From: Chelydra serpentina
Taxonomy: Eukaryota; Chordata; Testudines; Chelydridae
DNA length: 64,000 nucleotides
Reading direction: 5' to 3'
Assembly: GCA_037349315.1 (NCBI GenBank)
Contig: JBAIAC010000001.1
Coordinates: forward strand, 7,946,001-8,010,000
Part shown: piece by piece, positions 1 to 12,790 of the stretch
Numbering within the stretch: position 1 is the first letter of the stretch
Layout of the letters: each line of letters begins with the position of its first letter
The notes under the pieces: model-generated
The model's database searches: none
Told to the model about the DNA's origin: nothing
The model's input: the letters and a program-made list of their open reading frames with translations, nothing else
Program-made: the position numbers and the translations under genes

Positions 1-708
1 CATATTCCAAGAAGAATTCTACTCCCACAAGTGCAGAGCAGATAGTAACTGGACAGAGAAGTGAGTGCTCGGCCAGCTGTGCCAAGCTCACGAAACCAGC
101 AAGCAGGAACAGCAATAAAAACACCACGCATCAGGATTTTATACAGCCAGATGCTAAGCTTCACAAACTTGCAGAACACCATCTTGACAGTGTGCGATAG
201 ATGAGTTATGGCAGGGCCGTTAGCTATCTGACTATGATGGAGAAAAGGGCTGTGCAAATCGGCAGCTTCTAATTCCTGACCTGCATCCTTTGTGACACTG
301 TTTTAAGCAATTTAGGCCAACTGAAGTAATACTCTAACTGCCTTCTATTACTGACACTAAAACACAGCAGCTGCTCCCTTTCTCCCTTCCTGGATGTTTT
401 AATGAGAGTTCTACACCCAGAGAGGGGTTAATACTGAAAATAAAGCGCATTCACTGCTGGTATTTTTACCACTATTTGTATTTCAGGAGCCTGAGAGGCC
501 CCAAGATCAGAATCCCATCATTTGGGTTTCCTTTCAGGATTTTTGAAGGGTCACTCAGATAACACTCTAAAAATTGTTACTGACTCCACTGCGGCTGACA
601 CAGCTAATTCATCTCCTAGTGCTCTTTTGCAGTAATACCTTTACACAACAGCAAAGGCTGATCATACCAAACAGATGGTTTCCAACTCTTTGGGCTGTGC
701 GCCAACAA
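1..708. other. TTC7A intron, no feature seen
   Basis: AT-rich non-coding sequence. I see no repeat that I can name, no exon and no RNA gene. Confidence 0.5.
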
Positions 709-893
709 AGGGGGAGGGATAGCTCAGTGGTTTGAGCATTGGCCTGCTAAACCCAGGGTTGTGAGTTCAATCCTTGAGGGAGCCATTTGGGGATCTGGGG
801 CAAAAATTGGGGATTGGTCCTGCTTGGAGCAGGGGGTTGGACTAGATGACCTACTAAGGTCCCTTCCAACCCTGATATTCTATGATTCTATGA
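709..893 (+). repeat. tRNA-derived SINE, turtle Cry I type, CR1-like tail
   Basis: A Pol III head with A box TAGCTCAGTGG and B-box-like GAGTTCAATCC is followed by the SINE body and the 3' tail ATTCTATGATTCTATGA. The tail matches the 3' end of CR1 LINEs, as established for tortoise Pol III SINEs, which borrow CR1 machinery. It is antisense to TTC7A. Confidence 0.93.
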
Positions 894-2469
894 AAGAGAG
901 AACTCTGCACCTGTGCTGTCCTACCATAAGCAAGTGCAGTTGAAGAGTGTATGAGGGAGAAATGAGACTGAGAAGCATGGCAGCTAAGCACTGCCAAACT
1001 ATTCATTCACTAATAAAAAGATTTAAGAGTTACTGCAAGAAACAAAACACACATACTATTTCAATGTCCGTTACCACAAAGCTGTAGTCGTAGCTTATGA
1101 GAAAAAAGCAATTGCATTGATGATTTTAATTAATGGCTCTAGAATCAATTAGTTTAACTTGGACAAAGAGAGCCCTTTATCTCTGCTTGTTTAGAACTTC
1201 TCTCTGAACCTGCGGCCAGCGTGATCCACACCAAAGATATTATTCATCTGATTAGGATATGACATTGGATATATCATGTTGCAGTGTGTATAAGCAACAT
1301 ACTGATCTTTTTACCAAAGACCAAATACAACCCTGATCCTGACTACTGGGGTAGGATGGGCTGCCTGCTTTTTACGTAGTTATTATAAAATCTTCAATGG
1401 TCCCTTTAACAATAGATGGAAGGGCTAAAAAAAGGGAAAAGTTCACAGGGGTGTATGTGAACACTGACTGACAATGTCTTGGGAAAGAAAGAAGAGCTGC
1501 TATTTTGTTGCTCAGCATCCCCTTAAAGGGCATTAAAAACAAATCAGACTGATGGAATTAAGCTTCCAGCTGAGAGACCCGCGTTTAAGGATGGCTTCAG
1601 GATCTTAAATCATGGGCTGAGAGTCTACATGTACTTTGGAACTGATAAACATGTATACACTGAGAGACAGGGTATTAGCTGGCTGACTCTCGTAATGCCC
1701 CCGCTTGGCTGAACTATGGGTATCTGATGTTTGGCTAAAGACTTATCGGTTTCCTAGCTAGAGTTAAGATACCAGGAAAACAAGCCACAGTCAGTGGGAA
1801 AGGTCAAAGAATAAAAATAAATGCAGTTAAAAAGCAAGGCAGCACAGCAATTACATAGAAATAGCACTGTCACGGAGTTACTACATGAGTCTAGATACGT
1901 GTTACTTAAAAGAAAAGAGACTTAGTAAAACTGGCACCTTCTTGCTCTTCAGATTACCATGTGGTGAGTATCCAGAGTCACATCTGTTGACTTTAGTGAC
2001 AAAAATAAGTTTTTACTACTATATACTGTTACTGCTACAGAGCCAGCGCGGATGACAGTGAGTGAGCTGGATTCTATTCTTTCTTGTGTAACATCAACAG
2101 AACTGTTAACTAAGATACAATTACAGAGTCAATCTGTGCAATATCTGCACAAACTCCCTAAATACAAAGCAATTGTCCAAGTGTAACCCAGGGCAGATTT
2201 TTGACTTGCAGAATCTCTATTCTGGATGATGATGTGCAAGAAGAAAAGAATTCAGTCTGACTTAAAGAGCCTATGTTGAGTTTGTGAGATTAGCAGTTAG
2301 GAAAAAAACTTTTTCCTTATAAACTTGAGATACATTAAACTTGAAACCTCACTAGGTCATTCTTACAGTTAATTTTTCATAATAGATTTAAAACTCAATT
2401 TTTGTCTTGTTTTGTAATTTAAGAAAAAAAGCGATACTTCACAAAAGTTAGCTTTTAAATTTAGCCAAA
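894..2469. other. TTC7A intron, no feature seen
   Basis: AT-rich intron sequence. No exon, structured RNA or nameable repeat was recognised. Confidence 0.45.
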
Positions 2470-2895
2470 TGATCTGCTGCATTCTTGCTATCGTAGGAGT
2501 GATTTGGAAAGACTACTGCTGGGATCAAAAAGATTTTTAAGTACATCAGAAGCAGGAAGACTGCCAAAGAATCAGTGAGGCCATTAGACGATCAAGATGT
2601 TAAAGGAGCATTTAAGGAAGACAAGGCCGTTGTGGAGAAGCTAAGTGAATTCTCTGCATCTGTCTTCACTGCCAAGAATGTGAGGGAGAGTCCCACACCT
2701 GAGCCATTTTTTTTAGTTGACAAATCTGAGTAACTGTCCCACATTGAGGTTTCAGTAGAGGAGGTTTGGGAACAGATTAATAAACTAAATATGAATAAGT
2801 CACCAGAAAGACCTCAAATATGAAATTGCAGAAATACTAATTGTGCTATGTAACCTGTCACTTAAATCAGCCTCTGTACCAGATGACTGGAGAAT

Positions 2896-3170
2896 CAGTA
2901 GCGTAGCCAGGGGGGCAGCGGCTGCTCCCGCACTGAGCAGAAGCGGCGCCTTTTTTGTGCTCTTTTGCTCCTACGCTGCAGCCAGAGCTGAGCATTTTTT
3001 TCTGCTCCCGGCATCTTTTTTTGCTCCCGACGCCTTTTGGTCCTATGCTGCAGCCACAGCGGAGCATTTTTTTTTGCTCCCAGCACCTTTTTCTGCTCCC
3101 GACGCTTTTTGCTCCCGGCGCCTTTTTTCAGCTCCGCTCCCCCTGTGCTCTAAACCTGGCTACGCCACTG
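2896..3170. mobile_element. Non-autonomous hAT element, family with TIR CAGTGGCGTAGCCAGG
   Basis: Terminal inverted repeats are CAGTAGCGTAGCCAGG on the left and CCTGGCTACGCCACTG on the right. The 8-bp target-site duplication TGGAGAAT is perfect (2888-2895 and 3171-3178). Removing the element and one duplicate restores a normal CR1 reading around 'ACTGGAGAATAGCTAATG'. The inside is rich in runs of T with repeated GCTCCCGGCGCC-like units and has no transposase. A second copy lies at 36762-37081. Confidence 0.93.
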
Positions 3171-3353
3171 TGGAGAATAGCTAATGTAAAAAAGGCTCCA
3201 GAGGTGATCCTGGTGTGGTCAGATGTTGGCTGAGTGTGTGTTCATTTAGTATGCTGTCCCGGCTCTGCACAGGCAATTCAGGTCCATAAGCCTAACTTCA
3301 TTATCAGGCAAATTGGTTGAAACTATAGCAAAGAACAGAATTAGCAAACACAG

Positions 3354-4522
3354 ATGAACACGATATGCTGGGGAAGAGTCAACACAGCGTTTGTAAAGGA
3401 AATGATGCCTAACCCATCTACTAGCATTCTTCAGGGTGTTAGCAAGAATGTGGACAAGGATGATACAGCTGATATAGTGTACCTGGACACTCAGAAAGAC
3501 TTTGACGAGGTCCCTCATCAAAGGCTCTTAAGCAAAGTAAACTGTCCTGGGATAAGAGAGAAGGTCCTCTCATGGATTGGTAACTGGTTAACAGATAGGA
3601 AACAAAGGTTAAAAATAAATGGTCAACTTTCACAATGGAAAGAGGTAAATAATGGGGTGTCCCGGGGATCTGTACTGTTCAACATATTCATAATGATTTG
3701 GAAATGGGGATAGACAGTGAGGTGGGAAAATTTGCAGATGATACGAAATTAGTCAGGATAGTTAAGTCCAGATCTGACTGCAAAGAGTTACAAATGGATC
3801 TCACAAATGGGTGACAAAATGGAAAATGAAATTCCATGTTAATAAGTGCAAGGTAATACACAGTGGAAAACATAATCCCACTATATGCATAAATTGATAG
3901 GGTCCAAATTAGCAGTTACCACTCAAGAAAGATCTTGGAGTCTTAGTGGATAGTTCTCTGAAAAGATCTGCTCAGTGTGCAGGGGCAGTCAAAAAAACCT
4001 AACAGAATGTTAGGAACCATTAGGAAAGGGATAGATAATAAGACAGAAAATATAATGCCACTTGATAAATCCATGGTACACCCACACCTGGAATACTGTG
4101 TGCAGTTCTGGTTGCCCCATCTCAAAAAAGATATATTAAAATTGGAGAATGTACAGAGAAGGGCAACAAAAATGATTAGGGGAATGGAACAGCTTCCATG
4201 TGAGGAGAGATTAAAAAGACTGGGACTGTTCTGCTTAGAAAAGAGATGACTAAGCACGGATATGACAGAAGTCTGTAAAATGAATGGTGTGGAGAAAGTG
4301 AATTGGGAAGTGCTATTTACCTCTTCACATAACACAAGAACCAGGGGTCACCAAATTAAATTAACAGGGAGCAGCTTTAAAACAAACATAAGGAAGTACT
4401 TCATCCAATGTACAGTCAACCTGTGGAATTCATTGCCAGGGGATGTTGTGAAGGTGAAAAGTATAAGTGGGTTCAAAAAAGAACTAGATAAGTTCATGGA
4501 GGATAGCTCCATCAGTGGCTAA
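3354..4522 (+). pseudogene. CR1 reverse transcriptase, broken
   Basis: Three frame-shifted pieces make up the palm and C-terminal regions. The first (3354-3713) has VYLDTQKDFDEVPHQRLL and GVSRGSVLFN, matching the VYLDFQKAFD and GVPQGSVL motifs of CR1 RT. The catalytic FADDTKL tract follows in another frame near 3730. The second piece (3977-4249) has [11 protein letters not shown] and [11 protein letters not shown]. The third (4262-4522) ends LWNSLPGDVV with SGFKKELDKFM, the CR1 C-terminus. Frame changes and in-frame stops mean it cannot make active protein. Confidence 0.9.
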
Positions 4523-4852
4523 TAGTCAAGATGGTTGGGAACGCAACCTCATGCTCTGAGTGTCCCTACACCCTGACTGCCGGAAGCTGGGACTGGACCA
4601 CAGGGGATGGATCACGTGATAATTGTCCCATTTTGTTCATTCCGTCTGAGCACCCAGCACTGAACACTTTTGGAAGACAGGATATTGGGCTAGATGGACC
4701 ATTGGTCTGACCCAATATGCCCGTTCTTATGTACTGTATTAAAAACTGAGATGTTGAAGCTTTTTGCAGAGCATATATATTTTTAAAAGAACTAAAGAAC
4801 TATTTTGGATTCATCCAAAAAACAAACAGCAGCTAGTCAGGCTCTTTCTCAC

Positions 4853-4910
4853 CTCTCCAAAGTTTGAAGGGCTTTCTTGTGCAATTTGTCTTGAGAGCAT
4901 TTCAGGGTAG
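4853..4910 (-). CDS. TTC7A: TTC7A exon (fifth of the five seen)
   Basis: This short exon is 58 bases and enters in phase 1. Acceptor is TTGTCCTGCAG and donor is GTGAGAAAG. With the borrowed G it reads ATLKCSQDKLHKKALQTLE followed by an AG that starts an arginine codon. This is the part of TTC7A following ATD in the fourth exon, and it differs clearly from TTC7B. It is too short to stand out as an open frame. The next exon downstream was not found in 1-4852, so that intron probably leaves the window. Confidence 0.88.
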
Positions 4911-7063
4911 CTGCAGGACAAGACACATACGGTTATTTAACAGTTAGACACAGAGCACTTGCAATACATTTTAAAATGTTAGCATACAATAGCAGAAGGA
5001 TATTAGCACTTGTATGTAAGGGTGTGACAAACCCAGTTTTGTTTTGTTTTTTGGAGAAAAATGACAACAAAAACACATTTTAAAAAATATTTGTTGGGTT
5101 TTTCAAGGAATTTCCTCTCCCCACATTAAAAAAAAAAAAAAAAAAAAAGGCTTTTCTGTGACTCTGAAATGTTTTCATTAACATAATGCACATAATGTAA
5201 AGGCTTTTTTAAACTAGAAACATCAGAGTCAGACTCTTGGCCCTAACAGCACCCAAAGCCCCTGGAAAGCTACCCTAATGGGGCAGCTAACTAGGTAATG
5301 CCCTGACTGAGGTATACCCAGCTCTCCACCACCTTCTATCCACTTCACACGGGGAGTGTGCCAGGCTGAGGAGGGGGAATGTCAGGGGTAGAACTCATGA
5401 TGCTCTGCCAGATTCTCACCGGCGCAGCAGTCTTTCTGTGCTTACTGCAAATCTTTAGGCTGCTCCAAGTTATGCTAAGCATGGGTTTGGTCCCCAGTTG
5501 CCTCCTGTGCTCTCTCTTCAGCAGTGCCAAGTGTGAACTCAGCACAGATAAGGATCTGACTCACTGGACTCTAATTTCTATCTGTAAAGTAATTCTAAAA
5601 AAGGGAAAATGGAAGTGTTCAAGATTCTTGTTATGTCAGTTAAGAAATAATAAACTTAAGGAGCTATGTAGGACCCTAGATTAGAGTGCAGTGGAAAGGG
5701 ACAGAAGATTGGAGAGAAGGGTACAGCTTATGGATGTAATTCATTGTTATTGGATACTCAATAGAAGGGTATGCAAATTGTTACGGAGGCTTGGTTTTCT
5801 AGAACCTAAAAACATCTGCCAAGTGGCCTGGGCATCTGATAGCATTGTACTGTGTTAAGCAGGCTAGCTCATATTGCTTTTCAGTCTTCACAATTCACAA
5901 GGAGGTTATTTCTTATTCTACATGCTGCCGATTAACACCTCAAAGAGGTGATTAGTATTTAGTGAAGACCAAATATCAATATATGAGTTTATCTGACTCA
6001 GCATGCCTCAAGTTGATAGAAGTGGTAGGAACAAATGACATAATGCAAGGAAAACACATTATTTTTTGAAAGTAAAGTAAAATACAAGCACTCTCAAGAG
6101 TTAAGTAGAAAAACAGAGGATTCACGCTCATAAAAAATGCAGATAAACAGTTTCTTCAGATTCTCCAAGATCAAACGTGCCATTGAATGAAAAGCAGAAC
6201 ACCAGTAAGTTTGGTAATACTGCAAACTCAGACATTTTCTATGCCAATGTGGTTAGCAAAATATAGCTGCAATGATAATTTAAGTTCTTTTTAACATCCA
6301 TTTCAATCTGGAGCGGTATCAGTTCGCCTTCAACACCCCAAAAATTACAGAAAGATCAACCAGTGATTATGCCATAAAACATCTTGAAAGGCAGAGACGC
6401 GATAAGAAAATTGAAGCCCCTTCTTTTTTATTTTTATTAACCACATAGGTTAGTGGTTAGTAAAAATAAAACACAAAATGAACAGTTTAAATAAATGATT
6501 AGAACACTTCACCCTGGATAGCCCTCTCCAGACAGACTGAAACTTCAGGTCCACTACCTGATGTTGTAATTACAGACAGACAGAAAAACAGACCAAAAAA
6601 GAAAAAAACTCAACATGGACATTAATGCAAAATGGCCAGTGAAACATGAAAAATGATCTCATAATGGCTACAAGCATCTACCCAGGAAAAAGAAGCCTTC
6701 TTACTTAATGCTACTGATTAGACATCTCTTAGAAAAACCATCAAATATTGCATACAAATTGCTATACATGCTAATCCGAGAAGGCAGAGAAAAGTGTGAC
6801 AAGGAGAAATTTTGCTATTTCTTCAAACAATGAAAATAAAATGAAAAACTCCAGAGAATTTATCAGGTGGAATCACCCTAAACTTCTGATTTCTGGCTGT
6901 TCAGCACACTATTTATACTTCATTTAAAAAGTAGTATAATACCTACAATATATTGGGGGAGCCCAGAAATTCTTCCATAAGCATCGACCTCCCATTTAGC
7001 TAACTGAGAAAGAAGGACTGATGTCAGCTATCCAATGACACTTAGTGGAACTCTTGAAGATTA
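4911..7063. other. TTC7A intron with a poly-A run
   Basis: A 21-base A run lies at 5128-5148. Otherwise this is AT-rich intron without nameable repeats or exons. Confidence 0.45.
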
Positions 7064-7152
7064 TGGTTCTGCTCTTCAGCTGTTGCAAATTGGTGCAGCT
7101 CCATTGGCTTCAGTGTAATTATGCTGATTCGTACAAGCTGGAAATCTGGCCC
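7064..7152. repeat. Short palindromic repeat, diverged copy
   Basis: Diverged foldback with the phrases GGTGCAGCTCCATTGGCTTC and AATCTGGCCC. It resembles the clearer copies at 29611, 33601 and 59506. Confidence 0.5.
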
Positions 7153-9590
7153 TATAGCTCTGCATTTGCATCCAGCTAGCATAAGCGTGCTGAGATATGT
7201 GCTGACAACGAGGACTTTTGATCAAAACATACCATGCACTTTATTCAACTAGAGACTTTACAGAAAGGGACTAAACTTCCAAAAACTATTGAAGATGGTT
7301 TTGAAGAGACTTGACAGATTACAAACTGATCATACAACTATCACAGTCTCCGTGGAAATGCAGCTTGATTTAATTAAGCCACATGGTTTCAATGAGAGTT
7401 AGGCGCCTTAATACTTTTGAGAATTTGGACCTTAAGAGCTTAAGTGTTACTGAAAATCAATGGGATTTAGGCTCCTAAATGCTAAATTTTCAAAAGGTGT
7501 TCTGGCATCTAATTTTGAAAATCTGGTGCAAAATGGGATGTACGTTCCTTAGGCCTTAGTTCAGTTCAGTTCAGTGCAACTTATGCTGTAGCCCAAATTC
7601 TTATCATATATCAAATATGAAAGAATGTGGTTTGATTATTATTGATCTACAGATGAGGAAATTAGGAGTGGTTCACTAATACGCAACGCCTACAGCTTTC
7701 TAATATTAGCTTGTGCCCTGAATGTACTAACTGTATGCAGTTCTTATGGCTAGATAGAGAAATATTTTCACCTCCATTCCTGATTTGTGACATTGTATGA
7801 GACCCAAGGGAGAAGAAGTTGGCACGACAGACAGTGACAGAACTGGAAAAAAGGGTACACTTAAAAATGCTCCAACCTATCACAACAGATTTTAGCCATA
7901 AAAAACAGCCTAGTGAAGAAATAGGTGTGCTTGAGCAATGAATGATCTGTGTTCCTGAGAATGAAGGAAAAATGAAGGCATCCTTTGCTGAGTACAGCAC
8001 ATCCCTCAGCTGCTTCAGTGAGATTTAGTTCAACAACACATAAGCAGATACCTTATGAGAACAAGGGAGCCACATAATACTACACAGATTGTGTCGTGAG
8101 CAATCTTGTCTTATCAAGAGGGTACCTCTTATATGTATAAAGGGACTTTTTTGAAGATTATTAAAAAAAAACAGAATTTTTTTTATTGGTATTCAAAATG
8201 ATTCTCTCATCCCACTCCTGCAAAGAAACAGTCATGCTGTAAAGCAGAAAGTGTCACAAAGCAAAAGGTTTAGTTTTGAATGTTGTGTGTCTCTGTCTTA
8301 CTGCATATTGCTAACTATTGATAAAGTACGAATTAAAAAGAGAAAGCCTAATCTTAGTCAGAAAATGTCTTACATTCTACCATGAACTTTCTAACAAAAG
8401 TTGTCAAGTGGCTTTGAAACAATTTATTAATTAGCACTGAGTGTGCTGTACCAATCTGAAGTCAATGTAAATGGAAAGTTATGGAAGTTAACATATAGAC
8501 ACAAATATTTGTGTGATCTTATCTGACATTGTGAATGTGTTTGTAAACACACACACTTAATCTTTCACAATATGAAACACAGGGCTTATATTGGGGGTTG
8601 ATTCTCCTCCTTTCATCCCCTTCAACTTCTACATCAGCTCTATGATAAATATTTTACTCTTCCTATAACAATAAAAACAATTCTCCTTCAGTACAGATTT
8701 GGGCTTTGGGGATAAAATGCCAGATATTCATGTATTTGGAAACAAGTATGTTTAAAAGGGATTTAATCAATTTTATTAAAAGAAGATAATCTCAAAGAGG
8801 GAAGCACAGTCTCTAGTTTCTCTTAAAGAATTTGCCAGACACCTCCACTTAACAGCAGGCCCTGCCTAGTTTAACACTAAAAGCATGAGGTCTGAAAGGC
8901 AGAAACACCACTATTTCATGATGAAATTCAGAGGCTAAATTGGACACAAGTGCAGAGCTGCTGTAGTGAAGGTTAAGTGTTTTTTTAATAAGTGAGATTA
9001 CTGTAGGTCAGAACATTCCTGAACCCTGTTAACCTCTTGAAAACTCAGAGAAGACAGTTCCAGAAGAGAAAGCATTAAAACTCACACTAAAGCTCCTTAA
9101 ATACTTTGATCATTACAGTGGAGTCCAACAGACTCCTCTATAACTTCATTTATCAGAAACCCTTTAATAAAGTTTCATTACAGAGGATAATCATTTTACG
9201 ATTTATTTATTAACATATTTAAAAAGTCCATCTGAAAATAGACTCTGGGATCTTGTACAATCGTAGAGACAATTGAACAAAATCTGGGCACGATGCCTTG
9301 AGGAAGTAGGCCATTATGTAGGACTCAAATGTTTTGAAGGACTTTAGAAAATAAGAGAAAGTTCAAGTTGCTTCCAGGAGCAACTGCTTTGGAGCAGTGA
9401 AACAGAGAAGAAACTGTATTATATATTACCAACCACTTTGGAGAGGCACTTCTCAGAGTAGCTGCCCACTGGATCAGATATGGTTGCTTGGCGAATCACA
9501 GTGACTTCTACTACTGAAGAGCACAAATATAATTGATCAAGTTACTCTGCCGTGGGGAAGCGTGCAGCAGTACTACCCTCGTTGACAGCA
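7153..9590. other. TTC7A intron, mostly unassigned
   Basis: A diverged palindromic stretch with TTTTGAGAATTTGGACC and GGGATTTAGGCTCCTAAAT lies near 7385-7555, related in style to 54044-54148. Nothing else was recognised. Confidence 0.4.
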
Positions 9591-9598
9591 TGGAGGAG

Positions 9599-9893
9599 CA
9601 TAGGGGCCGACTTCCGGCCCCGCCCGTGGGTGCTGTCACCCGGCGTCGGGGGCGGGGCCCCGCCCGACGCCGGGCCCCGCCCCCGACGCCGGGTGACGTT
9701 GCGGGGCCCCGCCCCCGACGCCGACGCCATGTTGCCCAGCGTCGGGGGCGGGGCCCCCGCAACGTCTCCCGGTGCCCGGTAAGTTTCCCGCGGGTCCGGG
9801 GCGGGCGGGGAGTTGCCGGTGGGTGCGGAGCACCCACCAATTTTGCTCCGTGGGTGCTCCAGCCCCGGAGCACCCACGGAGTCGGCGCCTATG
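9599..9893. mobile_element. GC-rich non-autonomous hAT, TIR family CATAGGCGCCGAC
   Basis: Ends are CATAGGGGCCGAC and GTCGGCGCCTATG. The 8-bp duplication TGGAGGAG is perfect (9591-9598 and 9894-9901). The inside is very rich in CpG and G runs, built from repeated GTCGGGGGCGGGGCC units in both directions. The open frames here are by-products of this composition. A second copy lies at 20827-21165. Confidence 0.92.
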
Positions 9894-10204
9894 TGGAGGA
9901 GTAGAGCTTTTCTGTGATCTGAACTATTGCAATACACAAATGGGCCTAAACCGAAGCAAAAGTGGGTGATGGTACATTAATGGGCATGGCCAGGTTGCTC
10001 AGAAGGCCTGCTGATTCAGCAACTACTCAAGCAGGTTCGTGTTGGAACATTTGTATTGGAGTCCGAGAGTAAATTAAAAGCTACTCCTAGATGTGAGCCT
10101 GATGAAAAACAAAACTAAAAGCCTTTCCTGCACTCCATGCAATGGGTGTTAGAGCACGTCACACTTCCGTGTGTCAAGCTTGCAGAGCCTACTGAGAATT
10201 AAAA

Positions 10205-10400
10205 GATAATGCTCGGTGCTTGCATAACTCTTTTCATGTTCAAAGCTCTGTACAAACATTACCTAGTTCACTTTCACCGTGGCTCAGCAGGGTAGATAAG
10301 TATTATTTTAATGATAGAGAAACAGAGGCAGAGAGAGGTTAAATGACTTGCTCAAATCCACAGAGGGAATCAGTGGTAAGCCAGGAGTTGAACTCAGGAG
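10205..10400 (+). repeat. Ancient MIR/CORE-like repeat
   Basis: Contains the phrases AAAGCTCTGTACAAACATTA and GAGAGAGGTTAAATGACTTG found in old amniote SINE/LINE relics. Related copies lie near 35070, 38060 and 48795. Family naming is uncertain. Confidence 0.55.
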
Positions 10401-10763
10401 TGGTATGAATGTGAAAATAGATGGAAAGTTGGGCTTCATTATGTAAATAAATGAACTCTTGAAAAAATTATTACAAATGTTTAATTCAAACACCCCAACA
10501 CTTGTTGGCCATGGCAAATGGACCTTCTCCCCAAATGAATAGGAAATCTGAGCAGTTTGTTTTTGTACTTCAGCATAAAAATTCCATGTAGCCTATCAAA
10601 GCAGATGGTGTACAGAAAGCAAGTGAATATTCCCTAGTAGCTTAGGAGTTTGATTATTTTCCATGATCAGCCAAAGTTTCAACAATGTCTTTAATACACT
10701 GCTTACACTGAAGACTCAGAATAGCTGCTTTATGCACAATATTTGCTAAGTCAGATACTTTAC

Positions 10764-10881
10764 CATCAGTAGCTTGAAGACTGTATGTCAGACCCAAAGC
10801 AAGATATCCCTTAGCTAGGAACTCTCCAGCATCCTCTCCTAGGTCTATCACCATCTTGGCGAAACGTTCCCCTTCCTCCAG
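10764..10881 (-). CDS. TTC7A: TTC7A exon (fourth of the five seen)
   Basis: The exon is 118 bases: 39 codons plus one base, phase 0 to phase 1. Acceptor is TTTTCCCTACAG and donor is GTAAAGT. It reads [20 protein letters not shown] and continues [19 protein letters not shown]. The [15 protein letters not shown] core is the TTC7 TPR signature. The open frame runs past the donor into the intron for about 27 codons, but the phase match to the next exon (G plus CT gives alanine) fixes the splice point. Confidence 0.93.
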
Positions 10882-11164
10882 CTGTAGGGAAAAGATACGA
10901 TGAAAAAAATCAAATTACTTGCGTCATGCCCACTCTAAAAAGAGTACACAGTAACAATGACCTTGTGTGCTGTTACAAATGACCAGAGAGCTGTTAGTGT
11001 AAGGAGTCTCTGTAATCACAATTCAGCACAATTTTATACAGATGAATAGTAAGCAGGAGATATAGGGTCAGATTATCCACAGAGCCCAGCACCCACAAAC
11101 ACGGTCAAATTTTCAGAACAGCTTTGTTCCCAGTAAGGCCACAAAATAAGTGGTCAGATTTCAG

Positions 11165-12311
11165 AAGAGTGGGGCAGTCTGGGTCTATGGGACCACTGAA
11201 CCCCCTTAACTCTCCAGCCTGGGCTGTCTCTCGCAATGCTTTGCTAGTGACAAGCAGCGAATCCCTCCAGGTGCTGTTATCACTCAGCACAACAGCATGT
11301 GGAGCCCCACACCCAGCCAGATGGCATGAATGCTCCCAGAGCCACTCATGAATCACCCAGAGAGAGGCCAAAATCCCCCCAGCTCCCAGCACTGTACCTC
11401 AGGGATATACCATCTTGCACTGCTCAATACGAGCAGTGCACATTTATTAATTGGTTCACTACTTCATCAATGAAAAGTGGATATACACCAAGCTTTGCAA
11501 ACCTGAGCAAATTTACCACACACTTCAGGCAAACTCGCTGGTAAAGAAACAGTAAAACAAATTTATTGACTACACAAGATAGATTTTAGGTGATTATAAG
11601 TGATAGGTGAAAAGTCAGAGTTACCAAAATAAAATATAAACAGTCTAAACTCTCAACTCTATTAGACTGGGCAAAATCTAGACTAAGCAGTTTTCTCACC
11701 CCCACTGGATACTGCAGACCTTAATATACAGGTTTGTCCCTTAAACCTGGTCCGGTCTCTTCTGTTGGAGTCTTCAGTCTTCTTCTCTGAGTGTCTTTGT
11801 TCCTTGCAGCGTAGGTGGGGGCAGGAGAAAGGCCAAGCATAGGGCCCCTGTGTTCTGTTTTATACCCTTAGTCCATGTGCTTGGAGAACACACGTCCAGG
11901 CATGTCTGGGGGGCATTGCTGAGTCCCAAGGCAAGGTTGAGCAATTCCCCTGGTGTGGCCTTATGCAGGTGAGTCATTGCATTGTAGCTCCCTTGCTGGA
12001 CAATGGCTGGTGATGTTTGTCCAACAGCACCCACCCGGTAGTTGGTTACCTCCCTTGTCATTGTCTTTGTAGAGCTAGTATCTGGGTACCTCCCAAACCC
12101 ACAGCATATTTTAGTGAAAACCATACAACACAATTCTTATGATTTCATATGCATTGATGATACATATATTTAGATAGATCAATGTCTTTCAGCAGATCAT
12201 AACCTTTCCCCTGATACCTCACATAGCATGGTTTATATGCAATATCACAATTATATACAGATGAGGAATATGGGGGTTACAAGACGCTCCCCCAAGGTAT
12301 AGTATGTCACA
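11165..12311 (-). mobile_element. Solo LTR of an endogenous retroelement (TGTGACATNCTNTACC family)
   Basis: Read on the minus strand it starts TGTGACATACTATACC and runs about 1.1 kb, with a TATAAAA-type promoter phrase near 11858. It matches over most of its length the LTR at 27491-28819. No internal genes are attached. The 3' end is diverged and I could not find the duplication, so the lower edge is approximate. It is in the same orientation as TTC7A. Confidence 0.8.
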
Positions 12312-12357
12312 CTCAGGTCATCTGAAAATCTGTCTGTGTCACTGGGAGCTGAGCACC

Positions 12358-12790
12358 TGTGTAATGGGGTGTACAAACCCCCCACCGGGTCCGAAAGGGT
12401 TAAAGGGTAATACTAGACCCAGGTAGCCCCACCCTTCCAGACCTGCAGTGCATGATCCAACTGGAGAGGAAGCTTAAAAGGGAGCAACCCAGCTCAGAAG
12501 TGGAAGGCTGGAGCGGATGACAGACCTACCCTGATGGCACGTGACCAAGGGTGCTGAAGAAGCCCCCGATGTGAGGAATAGGACTGCAAGCTGAGCCCGT
12601 TGGGGCTGAAGGTTTAGTTATGTTACACTGGACTTGGAGCCATGGGGAGAGATGGATGGCAGGAAGTGACCCAGGAGGATAACTCATGCTAGACACTGAG
12701 TGACTCTCATAGGGCCCTAGGTCAGAGCCTGGTGGAGTGGGAAGGCCTGGGCTCCCCTACCAACTGCCCTTGCTGCAGAAGGGACATACG
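12358..12790 (+). repeat. Probable LTR fragment of a second family
   Basis: Begins TGTAATGGGGTGTACAAACC, ending in repeat-like sequence around GGAAGGCCTGGGCTCCCC. The opening and composition look like a reptile LTR, but no duplication or second copy is present here. Confidence 0.35.

Larger units (their letters stand above)
2470..4738 (+). mobile_element. CR1-type LINE, 5'-truncated, split by a hAT insertion
   Basis: The copy begins in the region between endonuclease and reverse transcriptase (a recognisable block starts near 2535) and runs through RT to a 3' end with the usual closing phrase 'GATGGACCATTGGTCTGACCC'-like sequence near 4700. The coding frames are broken by stops and shifts, and a hAT element sits at 2896-3170. 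It is antisense to TTC7A. The exact 5' edge is uncertain. Confidence 0.9.

Noticed and set aside
2843..3233. Open frames rich in F, L and P
   Set aside because: They lie in the T-rich repeats of a hAT insertion and cross its boundaries.
9511..9969. Overlapping open frames in the GC-rich block
   Set aside because: They follow the symmetrical repeats of a non-autonomous hAT element.
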